Assembly: GCA_002307095.1 (NCBI GenBank)
Contig: DBTO01000186.1
Span: forward strand, 1-29,506
Length of the DNA stretch: 29,506 nucleotides
Source of the DNA: Sulfurospirillum sp. UBA1314
GTDB lineage: Bacteria; Campylobacterota; Campylobacteria; Campylobacterales; Sulfurospirillaceae
Direction of reading: 5' to 3'
The translations under genes and the position numbers were made by a program. Shown piece after piece: positions 6,302 to 14,246 of the stretch. Under the pieces are notes generated by a model, which made no database searches, was not told the origin of the DNA, and was given only the letters and a program-made list of their open reading frames with translations. Every line of letters begins with the position of its first letter. The stretch's first letter is position 1.

Positions 6302-6390
6302 ACCCACCAACTGCTTTTATGATCAGTTGGCAGGGCAGACGTAACAAGCTCTAGCAACGCTGTGTTAGAACAAAAAGTTTGATCTTTTCA

Positions 6391-7392
6391 TCACTGATTT
6401 CGAATGTCAAACGTCTCACTTTTGGATGCGCCGAAAAGTTTGAGATACTCTTCATCGCTTAACACGTTTTGATATGCTTTCAATTCTTCGTTGAAAAGTT
6501 GATTTAATGCGTCAAGATCAAGCTCTGTAGATGGTGATTTTAAAGCTCCCTTATCGCTTCCTGCTCTTTTGATTCTATACTCTTGATCGATTTTAAAAAG
6601 GAGGGCTTTTCGCTCTTGCGAGATATCGCCAAGCTTCTCTTTGATGTTAAGCTCAAAAAGCTTTTTGAGGTAATCATTTTCTAATGAGGAGACCATACCT
6701 TGTTCGTTTGATTTTTGAGTATAGTCATGATAGAGCTTAATGCGTGGATCGGTTGGTTTTAGCGAGCTTTTTAGAGTGGTCACACTATTTGCACTCCACG
6801 GCATCTCTTCTTGCACTTTGGTTAAACATTGAGACCACGCGTATTTCTTTTTGCCTTCTTCGCAGCGTGAAGGACTCAGGCTATACCAACATGCACTGTT
6901 CGTATCGAGTCCATAGGTACCGTATACTTTTTCAATGAGAGCATAAAAAGGAACGTTATGTACCGTTTTACCTGTGTAGTACAGTCCTCGATTGGTTGCA
7001 TTCCAGCATACGCCGACGATAGCATAATAGTGTTCATACGGCCAGATGCAAGGTGCTTCCGTCATAATATAATTAAGCGTCGATATATCAATGCACGCGC
7101 CATCTTTATCGCACTTGGTAGTCGTATCGGCCAAGATATCTCCGCCGCTATCGCCTCCTAAGGCTTTCCATGCGTAGCGTGTTCCATTGTCATCGAATGC
7201 TTCAGGGTAGGTATGGTGCGCGATTTTCTGCATCCATTTACCACCTAAAGGGTAATAGCGTGCATCCATTTGGTCACCCATTTGATGCTGCTGCTGGATA
7301 GGGGCACTTTCTTTACTGCTAGGACTTTTGAGCGAACAAGCACTCACCATAAAACCAACCACAACAATACTGAACATACGATAGGCTTTCAT
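6391..7392 (-). CDS. Lipoprotein of unknown function
   Basis: The 333-residue product has a lipoprotein signal peptide: a charged start (MKAYR), a hydrophobic stretch and lipobox VSAC, with the lipidated Cys near residue 19. It is therefore expected to be anchored in the inner or outer membrane facing the periplasm. A Cys/Trp/Tyr-rich central region (residues about 85-200, with CIWPYEHYYAIVGVCW and CWYSLSPSRCEEGKKKYAW) probably forms disulfides. The C-terminal third is charged, helical and Lys/Glu-rich. I do not recognise the family. The ATG at 7392 is chosen over the TTG one codon earlier because AAAGGAGG lies 5-6 bp before it. It appears to be transcribed alone. Confidence 0.75.
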   Translation of the reverse strand: MKAYRMFSIVVVGFMVSACSLKSPSSKESAPIQQQHQMGDQMDARYYPLGGKWMQKIAHHTYPEAFDDNGTRYAWKALGGDSGGDILADTTTKCDKDGACIDISTLNYIMTEAPCIWPYEHYYAIVGVCWNATNRGLYYTGKTVHNVPFYALIEKVYGTYGLDTNSACWYSLSPSRCEEGKKKYAWSQCLTKVQEEMPWSANSVTTLKSSLKPTDPRIKLYHDYTQKSNEQGMVSSLENDYLKKLFELNIKEKLGDISQERKALLFKIDQEYRIKRAGSDKGALKSPSTELDLDALNQLFNEELKAYQNVLSDEEYLKLFGASKSETFDIRNQ

Positions 7393-7473
7393 CAAGACCT
7401 CCTTTTTGAATAAACGGCTTATTTACGGTATTCTTAACACAATGCTATTGTATAAATCATCGCTGTCATCTTC

Positions 7474-7780
7474 TTAAAGGTTTGTCCAATCAAAAAGCCA
7501 GTGCCAGTGTTCCTGTGTCTGTGCAAATGGCAGCAATTTTTTAGGGTCATACCACACTTTTGTACAAAATCATAGCCAATTCAGTTTTACATGTAAAGCT
7601 ACACAGTGATCAATCTTCAGCTCTTTTACTCGAAGACTGATTGTGTAAAACGTGACTTAGGTTTGTATCCGAAGTTTCACTGCTTTCACACAGTGTTTGC
7701 AAAAATGTTTCTAATGTTTGTTTCATACTGCGCTCGTTCACTTGGTGTTCAACATCTGAATCACTCGAAGCAGTTCTCAT
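7474..7780 (-). pseudogene. Possible eroded small gene in the 7393-7871 gap
   Basis: This otherwise empty stretch has two weak minus-strand frames. One (7610-7780, 56 codons) includes MKQTLETFLQTLCESSE. The other, in a different frame (7474-7569), reads KVWYDPKKLLPFAQTQEHWH followed by WLFDWTNL, a Trp-rich ending that looks protein-like. A palindrome copy sits between them. They could be remnants of one gene broken by a frameshift, but no family is recognised and the ribosome-binding sites are poor. A 95-codon plus-strand frame across the same region (7606-7893) overlaps the beta-lactamase promoter and start and has no Shine-Dalgarno; I do not consider it a gene. Confidence 0.25.
7586..7597. 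repeat. TTTACATGTAAA palindrome, copy 7
   Basis: Perfect 12-bp copy in the intergenic region upstream of the beta-lactamase gene. Confidence 0.9.
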
Positions 7781-7815
7781 TTATAGTACACAAGGGCAAA
7801 CCAAACCTCTTGGGC

Positions 7816-7825
7816 TTACATGTAA
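7816..7825. repeat. TTACATGTAA palindrome, copy 8 (at beta-lactamase -35)
   Basis: 10-bp core flanked by C on both sides, ending 11 bp before the TATAAT of the beta-lactamase promoter and so covering most of its -35 position. Confidence 0.85.
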
Positions 7826-7836
7826 CGCCAAAACGC

Positions 7837-7842
7837 TATAAT
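7837..7842 (+). promoter_or_regulatory. -10 box of the class D beta-lactamase promoter
   Basis: Consensus TATAAT 30 bp before the ATG at 7872. There is no good -35; that place is taken by the TTACATGTAA palindrome (7816-7825). Confidence 0.6.
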
Positions 7843-7871
7843 TTTAGCTTAGTCAAAGACAAAGGACGTTC

Positions 7872-8627
7872 ATGGTTCAAAAATTATTTTTGATGCTGAG
7901 TCTTGTAGGATGCCTATGGGCAGAAGATGCGAGTATCGCCAAACTTTTTGAAAATGCACAGGTAAAAGGTACGATCATCATCGAATCACTGGATGGTAAA
8001 GAGCGTTATGTTTACAACGATGCACGCGCGCGAACGCCGGTGCTTCCTGCCTCAACCTTTAAAATTCCCAATACCCTGATCGCCTTGCAAGAAGGTGTCG
8101 TGAGTGCCGATTCCATCATCGTTTGGGATGGTGTACAGCGAAATAGAGTCGAATGGAATCATGATCAAAACTTAAGCTCTGCGTTTAAAAGCTCGTGTGT
8201 GTGGTGTTATCAACGGTTTGCGCGTGCCATTGGGCTTGAAAAATACACGGAGTATCTGCATCAATTGCACTATGGCAATGCAGAAGGGGGAACGGATGTG
8301 GAGCGCTTTTGGCTCGATGGAGCGCTTCGTATCAGCGCATACGAGCAGATCACTTTTTTGAAAAAGCTCTACAAAAATGAGTTACCCTTTGAGCAAGAAC
8401 ATCTGGATCTGCTTAAATCGATCATGATAGGCGAGCAAGGAAAAGGTTATGTGTTAAGAGCCAAAACAGGCTGGGCGGTACCCAAAAATGAAGCAGAATA
8501 TGGCTGGTATGTAGGTTATGTCGAAAATACGAAAGGGGTTTATTTCTTTGCGACCAATCTTTTAAGCCCCACATTGTGTAAAGCACTCACCCTAGAAATC
8601 CTTAAAGCCAAAGGATTTCTAGAGTAA
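7872..8627 (+). CDS. Class D (OXA-type) beta-lactamase
   Basis: This 251-residue periplasmic enzyme has a signal peptide (MVQKLFLMLSLVGCLWAEDA) and all class D motifs. These are S61-T-F-K64 (nucleophile and the lysine that is carbamylated), S108-C-V110, Y134-G-N136, W147 in FWLDG, and K198-T-G200. It opens penicillin-type beta-lactams by a covalent acyl-enzyme. The length and the SSCVWCYQ block recall chromosomal Campylobacter OXA enzymes (OXA-61-like), an association made from memory. AAAGGA lies 6 bp before the ATG. No transporter or regulator gene adjoins it, so it is probably an intrinsic monocistronic gene. It is convergent with the GGDEF-EAL gene. Confidence 0.93.
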   Translation: MVQKLFLMLSLVGCLWAEDASIAKLFENAQVKGTIIIESLDGKERYVYNDARARTPVLPASTFKIPNTLIALQEGVVSADSIIVWDGVQRNRVEWNHDQNLSSAFKSSCVWCYQRFARAIGLEKYTEYLHQLHYGNAEGGTDVERFWLDGALRISAYEQITFLKKLYKNELPFEQEHLDLLKSIMIGEQGKGYVLRAKTGWAVPKNEAEYGWYVGYVENTKGVYFFATNLLSPTLCKALTLEILKAKGFLE

Positions 8628-8636
8628 ATAATCTTC

Positions 8637-8648
8637 TTTACATGTAAA
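8637..8648. repeat. TTTACATGTAAA palindrome, copy 9 (convergent junction)
   Basis: Full 14-bp form in the 35-bp gap between the convergent beta-lactamase and GGDEF-EAL genes. Confidence 0.9.
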
Positions 8649-8662
8649 GCAATGGAAGCTTG

Positions 8663-10927
8663 TTAGATCGTGATGGGGTGTGTTTCTAAAAATGCTTTGA
8701 GCGTATCGAAGGCTAAAGGTTTGGCGTAAAAATAGCCCTGAAATCGGTCGCATCCTAAGCTTTTGAGCAACGCTTCTTGCTCTTTGGTTTCCACCCCTTC
8801 GGCTAAAATATACAAATCCAAGTTTTTACCAATCGTGATGATATTTTGAACCATTTTTTCAGCAGTAATGTCGTTTAAAATCGTATCGACGAAGCTTTTA
8901 TCGATCTTTAACTCATCAATAGGAAGCTTGCGAAGGATGCTTAAAGAGGAGTACCCTGTTCCAAAATCGTCCATAGAAATATGCAGTCCCATGTCTCGGA
9001 TTTTTTGCAAGAGTGGCAAGATGTAGTCAATATCTTCGATAAATAGACTCTCGGTAATCTCCAAACAGAGCGAAATATGCGCTAAATTGGCACGATTAAT
9101 CTCGTAGATCAGTTTTTCAAAAAAATGCGCATCCATAAACTGTTTGATGGAAACATTCAACGAGGTCTGAAAACTAACCCCAAGGGTAATTTGCAACGTT
9201 TTCATCTCTTGAAGCGTTGTATGAATGATGAAATTCCCCAGTTCAGGCATCAGCCCTGACGCTTCGGCAATGGGGATAAATTTATCCGGAGGCACGAGTC
9301 CCAACTCTTCACTTTGCCACCGAACAAGCGCTTCAACACCGTAAATGGCGCCATTGTTGTCTATTTGAGGTTGATACATCATATAGATTTCATGTTTGGC
9401 AAGTGCTTTGCGTAGCATCTGCTCCACATTGACACGGTTAAGATAGCCTTCTTGCATAAACGGCACAAACAAACGCACACTGTTTTTATACTTTTTCGCC
9501 TCATACATCGCGATATCCGAAGCGCGTAAAAGCGTATCGAGCGTGTCGCCGTGTTCGGGGTATTTGGCAATGCCAATACTTGCCCCCACGACAAAATTGA
9601 AGTGTTGGATGTGGTAAGGCTTGGAGATTTCATTCATAATGGTTTGGGCTTGATCGAGGAGTTCTTGATCTTGGGTGAGATAACTCAAAATGACAAACTC
9701 ATCGCCTCCTTGGCGAATCACGATGCTCTCTTTGGGGACAACGCGTAAAAGACGTTTGGAAAACTCAATCAGCACCAAATCACCAAAATAGTGACCAAAA
9801 CTGTCATTGACATTTTTAAAATGGTCCATATCGAGGTAAAAAAGGCTAAAAGAAGGTGCATTTTCACCCATCCACGCTTGCATACACTGTTTAAAATAAC
9901 TCCGATTCGGAAGCTGGGTGAGCGAATCGTGCGTCGCTTGGAAAACCAAATCGGATCGTCGTTTATTTTCAGCATTGGCGATCAGTTTAAAGAGTAAAAA
10001 GAGAATCACATGTACCACGATCAAAATCAGCACATAGGTCAGAAAGCTTTGAATAAAATCGTGCTCAATTTGAGAATGATTAACCTCTGAGAGTATCCAT
10101 AGTTCGTAACGAGGATTGTATTTTAGGGCGATTTGCACAACCTGATTATCAAGCGTGGAAGTTTCTGTAGTGTAAATTTCACCTTTTTGCTTGATCTCTT
10201 CAAGGGAAATGGCATATTTTTGTGTGATACTGTTTAATGCGTTTTGTAAAAAATTATTGGGCAGTGGCGTTTCGTAAAAGGTTTTAGCAACTTCATGGTT
10301 GGAGGATTGAAACTGCACAAACTGATCATGATCACGAATCAATGTCACGCTGTTGTAGTCTCCAAGAGAAAGATTTTCTGTGTAGAGTTTAAACGCCCCT
10401 TCGATGCCAAGACCTGCTGTCATAACGCCGATGGCTTTACCCGCATCATCAAAAACCGTTTTGCGAATCGGAATTCCCCAACGCCCACTTCCTGCGATAA
10501 AATAGGTTCGTCCTAAGACCATTTTTGTTTGGCTTAAGGTGTAGTCAAAGGACTCTCTTGTAATGGGTTGAGTCCTAAGACTGGGACGTTTTGTTTTATC
10601 GAAATTGGAGCTGGTATGGAGATAATTGCCCTCCGTATCGGTAAACCCAAACGCGACAATGGAAGGATTGAGCAGTAGCAAATCATCTAAAATGCGTGGG
10701 TTTTGATCTTTAACGATTTGATTGCCTAAAATGTTGAGCATCATCTCTTGGGTCAACAGAAGCGAGTGGGTCGCATTGGAGACGAGTTTGACAAGGTTTG
10801 TCTGGTCGGTTGCATACTTTTCATGAACACTGTTCCATTTTGTGTAAGAGACAATGCCTAAAAAGACAAGGGCACTGAGCAAAAGGATGTAAAAAATAGT
10901 CCAGATATTTTTTTGAATAATCGCCAC
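8663..10927 (-). CDS. Membrane-bound diguanylate cyclase/phosphodiesterase (Cache-GGDEF-EAL)
   Basis: The 754-residue protein has a transmembrane helix at about residues 9-28, then a periplasmic Cache-like sensor to about 290, a second helix near 295-315, and GGDEF and EAL domains. The GGDEF motif is intact (RQGGDEF, near 406-410). There is no RxxD inhibitory site five residues before it (PKES instead). The EAL domain is also intact: E532-A-L, DDFGTGYSSL, and EGVET. Both synthesis and breakdown of c-di-GMP are therefore possible, directed by a periplasmic ligand. The start is GTG with TAGGAG six bases upstream; no better ATG is in frame. It stands alone. Confidence 0.92.
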   Translation of the reverse strand: MAIIQKNIWTIFYILLLSALVFLGIVSYTKWNSVHEKYATDQTNLVKLVSNATHSLLLTQEMMLNILGNQIVKDQNPRILDDLLLLNPSIVAFGFTDTEGNYLHTSSNFDKTKRPSLRTQPITRESFDYTLSQTKMVLGRTYFIAGSGRWGIPIRKTVFDDAGKAIGVMTAGLGIEGAFKLYTENLSLGDYNSVTLIRDHDQFVQFQSSNHEVAKTFYETPLPNNFLQNALNSITQKYAISLEEIKQKGEIYTTETSTLDNQVVQIALKYNPRYELWILSEVNHSQIEHDFIQSFLTYVLILIVVHVILFLLFKLIANAENKRRSDLVFQATHDSLTQLPNRSYFKQCMQAWMGENAPSFSLFYLDMDHFKNVNDSFGHYFGDLVLIEFSKRLLRVVPKESIVIRQGGDEFVILSYLTQDQELLDQAQTIMNEISKPYHIQHFNFVVGASIGIAKYPEHGDTLDTLLRASDIAMYEAKKYKNSVRLFVPFMQEGYLNRVNVEQMLRKALAKHEIYMMYQPQIDNNGAIYGVEALVRWQSEELGLVPPDKFIPIAEASGLMPELGNFIIHTTLQEMKTLQITLGVSFQTSLNVSIKQFMDAHFFEKLIYEINRANLAHISLCLEITESLFIEDIDYILPLLQKIRDMGLHISMDDFGTGYSSLSILRKLPIDELKIDKSFVDTILNDITAEKMVQNIITIGKNLDLYILAEGVETKEQEALLKSLGCDRFQGYFYAKPLAFDTLKAFLETHPITI

Positions 10928-11033
10928 AAGAATCTCCTAATGTCACAATGGTTAATCATAACATAATTTTTTTACCATGCCAAAAACGATACCAAAAAAT
11001 GGACAAAATGAGGGGGTTTTAGCGTAAATGAGG

Positions 11034-11039
11034 TATGAT
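11034..11039 (+). promoter_or_regulatory. -10 box for the His/Asp-rich exported protein gene
   Basis: TATGAT 34 bp before the ATG at 11073. It lies downstream of the in-frame ATG at 11028, which argues for the 11073 start. Confidence 0.45.
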
Positions 11040-11072
11040 TCGCAACGTATATGTGCTTACAAAGGAAAACAA

Positions 11073-11723
11073 ATGAAATTAAAACCAAGTCTCTTTTCAC
11101 TGCTGGCATTAGGTGTGCTGATGGCACCACTGAGTTTAAGTGCCGAGGTTGATTTTGAGTGGCGCTTGAGCCTCAATAACCGTTACCATTCTGACCCATA
11201 CGGATACCGTTATGGACTAGCTGATCGCTTTGGCATGCCAGAATCTCGCATTATCATTATCCTTGATAGCGTACGTGAACCTGCCGATGCGTATATGATT
11301 TTTCGTTTAGCAGAGCTTTCAGGAAGACCGTATGATTATGTTTTGAGCGTTTATCGTCAAAACCGATATGCATCATGGCTTGAGATCGCTTCACTCGTGG
11401 GTGTGCGCATTGACTCTGCTGATTTTGGTGAACTACGCCATCGTCATGATTTACGCGATGACTATCGCTACGATAGCAGACGTCAGAATCGCTACGAAGA
11501 CAAACGTGTGGTGATTAAACGTGAAGAGATTTACATTCCTCAGGTTTATCACGAGCAACAACAAAGGCACAGCGAGCCTAACTACAGATCCAATGAACCA
11601 CAGCGTCATGACTCACGCGATAATCAAAAAGATGATCATCGAGACGACCATAAAAACAACAGTAACCATCCATCCAAACCAGATAATGATGATGACAGAC
11701 ACGATGGAGGAGGAAGGCATTAA
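11073..11723 (+). CDS. Exported protein with His/Asp/Arg-rich disordered tail
   Basis: The product is 216 residues, with a clear signal peptide (MKLKPSLFSLLALGVLMAPL, cleaved after SLSAE). A globular part of about 110 residues follows (RYGLADRFGMPESRIIIILD, then SGRPYDYVLSVYRQNRYASW). The last 80 or so residues are low-complexity, dominated by His, Asp, Arg, Asn and Gln, with repeated HD/RHD/DDH pairs and a DDDRHDGGGRH end. The tail could bind metals or polyanions in the periplasm; this is speculation from composition. I do not recognise the globular part. The start at 11073 is supported by AAAGGA and the -10 box at 11034. It is monocistronic and convergent with the OmpA-like gene. Confidence 0.78.
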   Translation: MKLKPSLFSLLALGVLMAPLSLSAEVDFEWRLSLNNRYHSDPYGYRYGLADRFGMPESRIIIILDSVREPADAYMIFRLAELSGRPYDYVLSVYRQNRYASWLEIASLVGVRIDSADFGELRHRHDLRDDYRYDSRRQNRYEDKRVVIKREEIYIPQVYHEQQQRHSEPNYRSNEPQRHDSRDNQKDDHRDDHKNNSNHPSKPDNDDDRHDGGGRH

Positions 11724-11742
11724 GTCCTTCCCCTTTTGTTTC

Positions 11743-11760
11743 CATAAAACATGTTTTATG
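11743..11760. terminator. 18-bp perfect palindrome after the exported-protein gene
   Basis: CATAAAACATGTTTTATG is fully self-complementary, 20 bp after the stop, followed by AAGCTTT. It could form a terminator stem or bind a dimeric protein. Its centre (ACATGT) equals that of the recurrent palindrome but the arms differ. Confidence 0.4.
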
Positions 11761-11777
11761 AAGCTTTAGGAGATACC

Positions 11778-11796
11778 GTTACGCTCACTGCGTAAC
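11778..11796. terminator. bidirectional hairpin in the convergent junction
   Basis: GTTACGC and GCGTAAC form a 7-bp stem with a 5-nt loop just beyond the stop of the minus-strand OmpA-like gene. It is a plausible terminator for either side, although the U-tract is weak. Confidence 0.45.
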
Positions 11797-11800
11797 ATGG

Positions 11801-12874
11801 TTACTCTTTACGATTTAAAAAGGTTTCGATCTCTTCAATCGCTTTTTTGTTGGAGAGGTTGAACTTAATCTCAATGCGTCTTGACGCCTCTTTATCTTCC
11901 ACGCCATTTTTGAGTACAAGGTCACTGTACGATCTGCCGTTTGCACTTAGGTATTTTTGAAGCAACGCGGTGCGTTTTTCATCGAGTGAATAGATAAACG
12001 CCATCACCGAATAGGCTCTTTTTTGCGAAAGATCGAGATTGTGCATGTAGCTTCCATCCGAATCCGTATGCCCTTCGATAACGATGTGGTCGATGTTTTC
12101 ACGTATAGATTCATCGTTTAACAGCACGTCAAGGTACGGTTGCAGTGTCTCTTTGAGCTGTTTTTGTGCTTCAGGTTTGAGCTCAAACGATCCCACATCA
12201 AACAGCACGGAAGAGGGCAGGCGAATCGCGCCACTGTTGGGGTCGATGTTGATCTTTTTGCCCAGTTTATTTTTAAGCTCTTGCACCACTTTGATGCGAA
12301 TACCCGTCAGGTTTTTAATGCGCGATTTGGTGAGGTTCAGATCTTCGACCAATTGTTGATGCGAAGCGGCATTTTCAAGCAGTTTGGCACTTAAAAGCGC
12401 TAACTCTCCCTCTTTGAGTTTGAGCGTGTTGGTCGTTGTCCCTAGCTCCATTTGGCTGGCAACCAGTTCGCCTTTGACTTCATCGCGCGCAAGTTCGGTG
12501 TCAAGAAGGAGTTTTTTAAGATTTTCGATCTCACGGTCTGAGAGTTGAAGCTGCGCTGTTGTTTCATTCAGCGTTGATTCTTTTTCGGCGAGTAAATTTT
12601 GCGCGATTTGCAGTGAAGCACTCGTGCTGTTCATATCGGAACGCAGCCTTAAAAAATCGCGTTGTTTTTGGGAAAGCTCCACTTGCGCGAGGTGCAAAAC
12701 CTTCTTTTGCGCTTCAAGGTCATTTTTGATGCCCTTAAGATCGGTTTGCACATACACATACTTCACCACGATCGCCCCAATCAGCAAGATAAACACAAAC
12801 AACAATCCTGCCATAAGATCAGCGTATGAGACCCAAAAGTTTTGGTCAGAACTTCGTGAACGGTTGTAGCGCAT
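11801..12874 (-). CDS. MotB/OmpA-type peptidoglycan-anchored channel subunit (ZorB-like)
   Basis: The 357-residue protein has a short cytoplasmic start and one transmembrane helix (about 16-42) with MotB-type D19 in WVSYADLMAGLLFVFILLIG, the expected ion-conducting Asp. A long coiled coil (about 43-190) precedes an OmpA/MotB domain (VLFDVGSFELK, then VIEGHTDSDGSYMHNLDLSQ and ASRRIEIKF). It should form an ion-driven complex with the MotA-like protein encoded upstream; its ATG overlaps that gene's TAA by one base. ZorB of Zorya anti-phage systems and several non-flagellar MotAB-like units have this layout. The coiled coil is longer than in flagellar MotB. No flagellar or Zorya effector gene is adjacent. 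Confidence 0.82.
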   Translation of the reverse strand: MRYNRSRSSDQNFWVSYADLMAGLLFVFILLIGAIVVKYVYVQTDLKGIKNDLEAQKKVLHLAQVELSQKQRDFLRLRSDMNSTSASLQIAQNLLAEKESTLNETTAQLQLSDREIENLKKLLLDTELARDEVKGELVASQMELGTTTNTLKLKEGELALLSAKLLENAASHQQLVEDLNLTKSRIKNLTGIRIKVVQELKNKLGKKINIDPNSGAIRLPSSVLFDVGSFELKPEAQKQLKETLQPYLDVLLNDESIRENIDHIVIEGHTDSDGSYMHNLDLSQKRAYSVMAFIYSLDEKRTALLQKYLSANGRSYSDLVLKNGVEDKEASRRIEIKFNLSNKKAIEEIETFLNRKE

Positions 12875-14034
12875 TACTTTAACGCATCCATTTTTTGGAT
12901 GATCTCTTCGGTTTCAGCGTCGATCATTTTTAAGCTCTCTTTGAGCGACTCGACCTCTTCATTGGCCGTCGAATCTCCTTGCATTATATGGGTCTCTTGA
13001 AGCGTGCGCAGGAGTTCTTGGTTGGTTTTAAGCATCACTTCATTGCTCTGCATCAGCTTTACATGTAAAGAGGTGGTGCCCTCATTAAAGAGGCTCAGTT
13101 TGGTCAGGATGTCTTCGTGAATCACGGCTAAATCGCGCTGTCTGTCTTGCGAGCGAGAAAGCGCTTCCATCCCTTCTTTGATGTGCTCAGCGCCGCGCTT
13201 AACGGCGGTAGCTTCAAGGCTCAGCATCTCATCAAAGAGTTTAAATTTGGTCTCGATGCTTTTGCCAAGGCGTTCAAAAAAGTCATTGGAACTTAAACGC
13301 TCAAACATCTTGCCGATGCGCTCAAAATTTTGGAGATTTTCTTGCAAGTAGGCTTGTTCGATCTCCTCTTTGGTCCAAAAAAGTGCTGCGGTCGCATTTT
13401 GGACACGCGCCACATCGCGGTCAAAACGGCTCAACCCTCTTTTTTCAAAAAAGATCCACCAGAGTGAGAGCAAGATACCGTAAATCGAGACGTAAAATGC
13501 CGTTCCCACACCGCTTAAAAGAAGGCTTATCTCATTTTCCAACGCACCCGCACTTTGCGATGAAAAATCAGGAAGTGTTAATGCGATTGAGATAAATGTC
13601 CCCAAAATACCCATCGTTGGGAAAATGCTTGCCGCGACAGAGGCGTAGTTGTCATTGCGAATGCCCTTAGCGTACGTGTCGATGAAGTTTTCAAACGAAG
13701 CGTTGGACTTCATTTGCCCTCCAATAGGCATCAAGTTTTTCGAGACATATTCGTGCAGTTCTGCTTGAAACTCTTTGGAGGAGCGTCTAAACGTGCACGC
13801 ACCAAATTCGCCATTGTGCTTGGCAAAAATGAGGGAAACGATGTAAATAAACCCGATGAGTATGATGCTGTGAACCCCCACTTTAAAATGTAAAATGCCT
13901 AAAAACCCGAGCAAGAAGTAGAGATATGCCACGGTTGGAAGTAAAATAAGCTTTAAATAAACCAAAGCACAGTTACGTTTTGGAGCCTCTAATGTGGCTA
14001 AATTTTGAAGTGTTTCGTTCATAGTCTCTTGCAT
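12874..14034 (-). CDS. MotA/TolQ/ExbB-type proton channel subunit with coiled-coil tail (ZorA-like)
   Basis: The 386-residue protein has four predicted transmembrane helices (about 24-48, 55-72, 133-155, 172-195), as in MotA. The conserved core FPTMGILGTFISIALTLPDF and LLLSGVGTAFYVSIYGILLS are both present. A cytoplasmic coiled-coil tail of about 190 residues follows. This MotA-plus-long-tail form is the hallmark of ZorA and related non-flagellar channels. The TTTACATGTAAA copy at 13058-13069 is read here as Leu-His-Val-Lys. The ATG at 14034 has AAAGG upstream; M5 is an alternative. A TATAAT -10 lies at 14072-14077 on this strand. The stop overlaps the MotB-like start (TAATG). Confidence 0.82.
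   Translation of the reverse strand: MQETMNETLQNLATLEAPKRNCALVYLKLILLPTVAYLYFLLGFLGILHFKVGVHSIILIGFIYIVSLIFAKHNGEFGACTFRRSSKEFQAELHEYVSKNLMPIGGQMKSNASFENFIDTYAKGIRNDNYASVAASIFPTMGILGTFISIALTLPDFSSQSAGALENEISLLLSGVGTAFYVSIYGILLSLWWIFFEKRGLSRFDRDVARVQNATAALFWTKEEIEQAYLQENLQNFERIGKMFERLSSNDFFERLGKSIETKFKLFDEMLSLEATAVKRGAEHIKEGMEALSRSQDRQRDLAVIHEDILTKLSLFNEGTTSLHVKLMQSNEVMLKTNQELLRTLQETHIMQGDSTANEEVESLKESLKMIDAETEEIIQKMDALK
13058..13069. repeat. TTTACATGTAAA palindrome, copy 10 (inside MotA-like gene)
   Basis: Full 14-bp form within the coiled-coil region, read on the minus strand as Leu-His-Val-Lys. Confidence 0.9.
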
Positions 14035-14071
14035 AAAAAGCCTTTGTAGCGTATTGACGCTGTTTTAAAAC

Positions 14072-14077
14072 ATTATA
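14072..14077 (-). promoter_or_regulatory. -10 box of the MotA/MotB-like operon
   Basis: TATAAT on the minus strand, 37 bp before the start at 14034. A divergent TACAAT at 14153-14158 could serve the CHAD gene. Confidence 0.5.
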
Positions 14078-14246
14078 ACGCTTCTTTTTATACCGATGGT
14101 TAACAAGCGCAAAAAAGTGCTGAACATTAACGTGTAATTAATATTAAAAGACTACAATTTTTCGTGCCATTACACTTCATGGTGAGAGATACAACGCTTC
14201 GTATCGCCTCTAATGCCTTTTCCAAAGTCTCATAAGGGTTGATCCA

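Noticed and set aside
7606..7893. 95-codon plus-strand frame before the beta-lactamase
   Set aside because: No Shine-Dalgarno, unnatural composition, and it overlaps the beta-lactamase promoter and start in another frame.
12874..14034. Assigning the MotA-like gene to the flagellar motor
   Set aside because: No flagellar genes adjoin it and the long cytoplasmic coiled-coil tail is absent from flagellar MotA; the partner also has an extended coiled coil.
14180..14220. Short GATAC/GTATC hairpin before the CHAD gene as a riboswitch or RNA gene
   Set aside because: Only a 5-bp stem is visible and no known riboswitch core could be matched.
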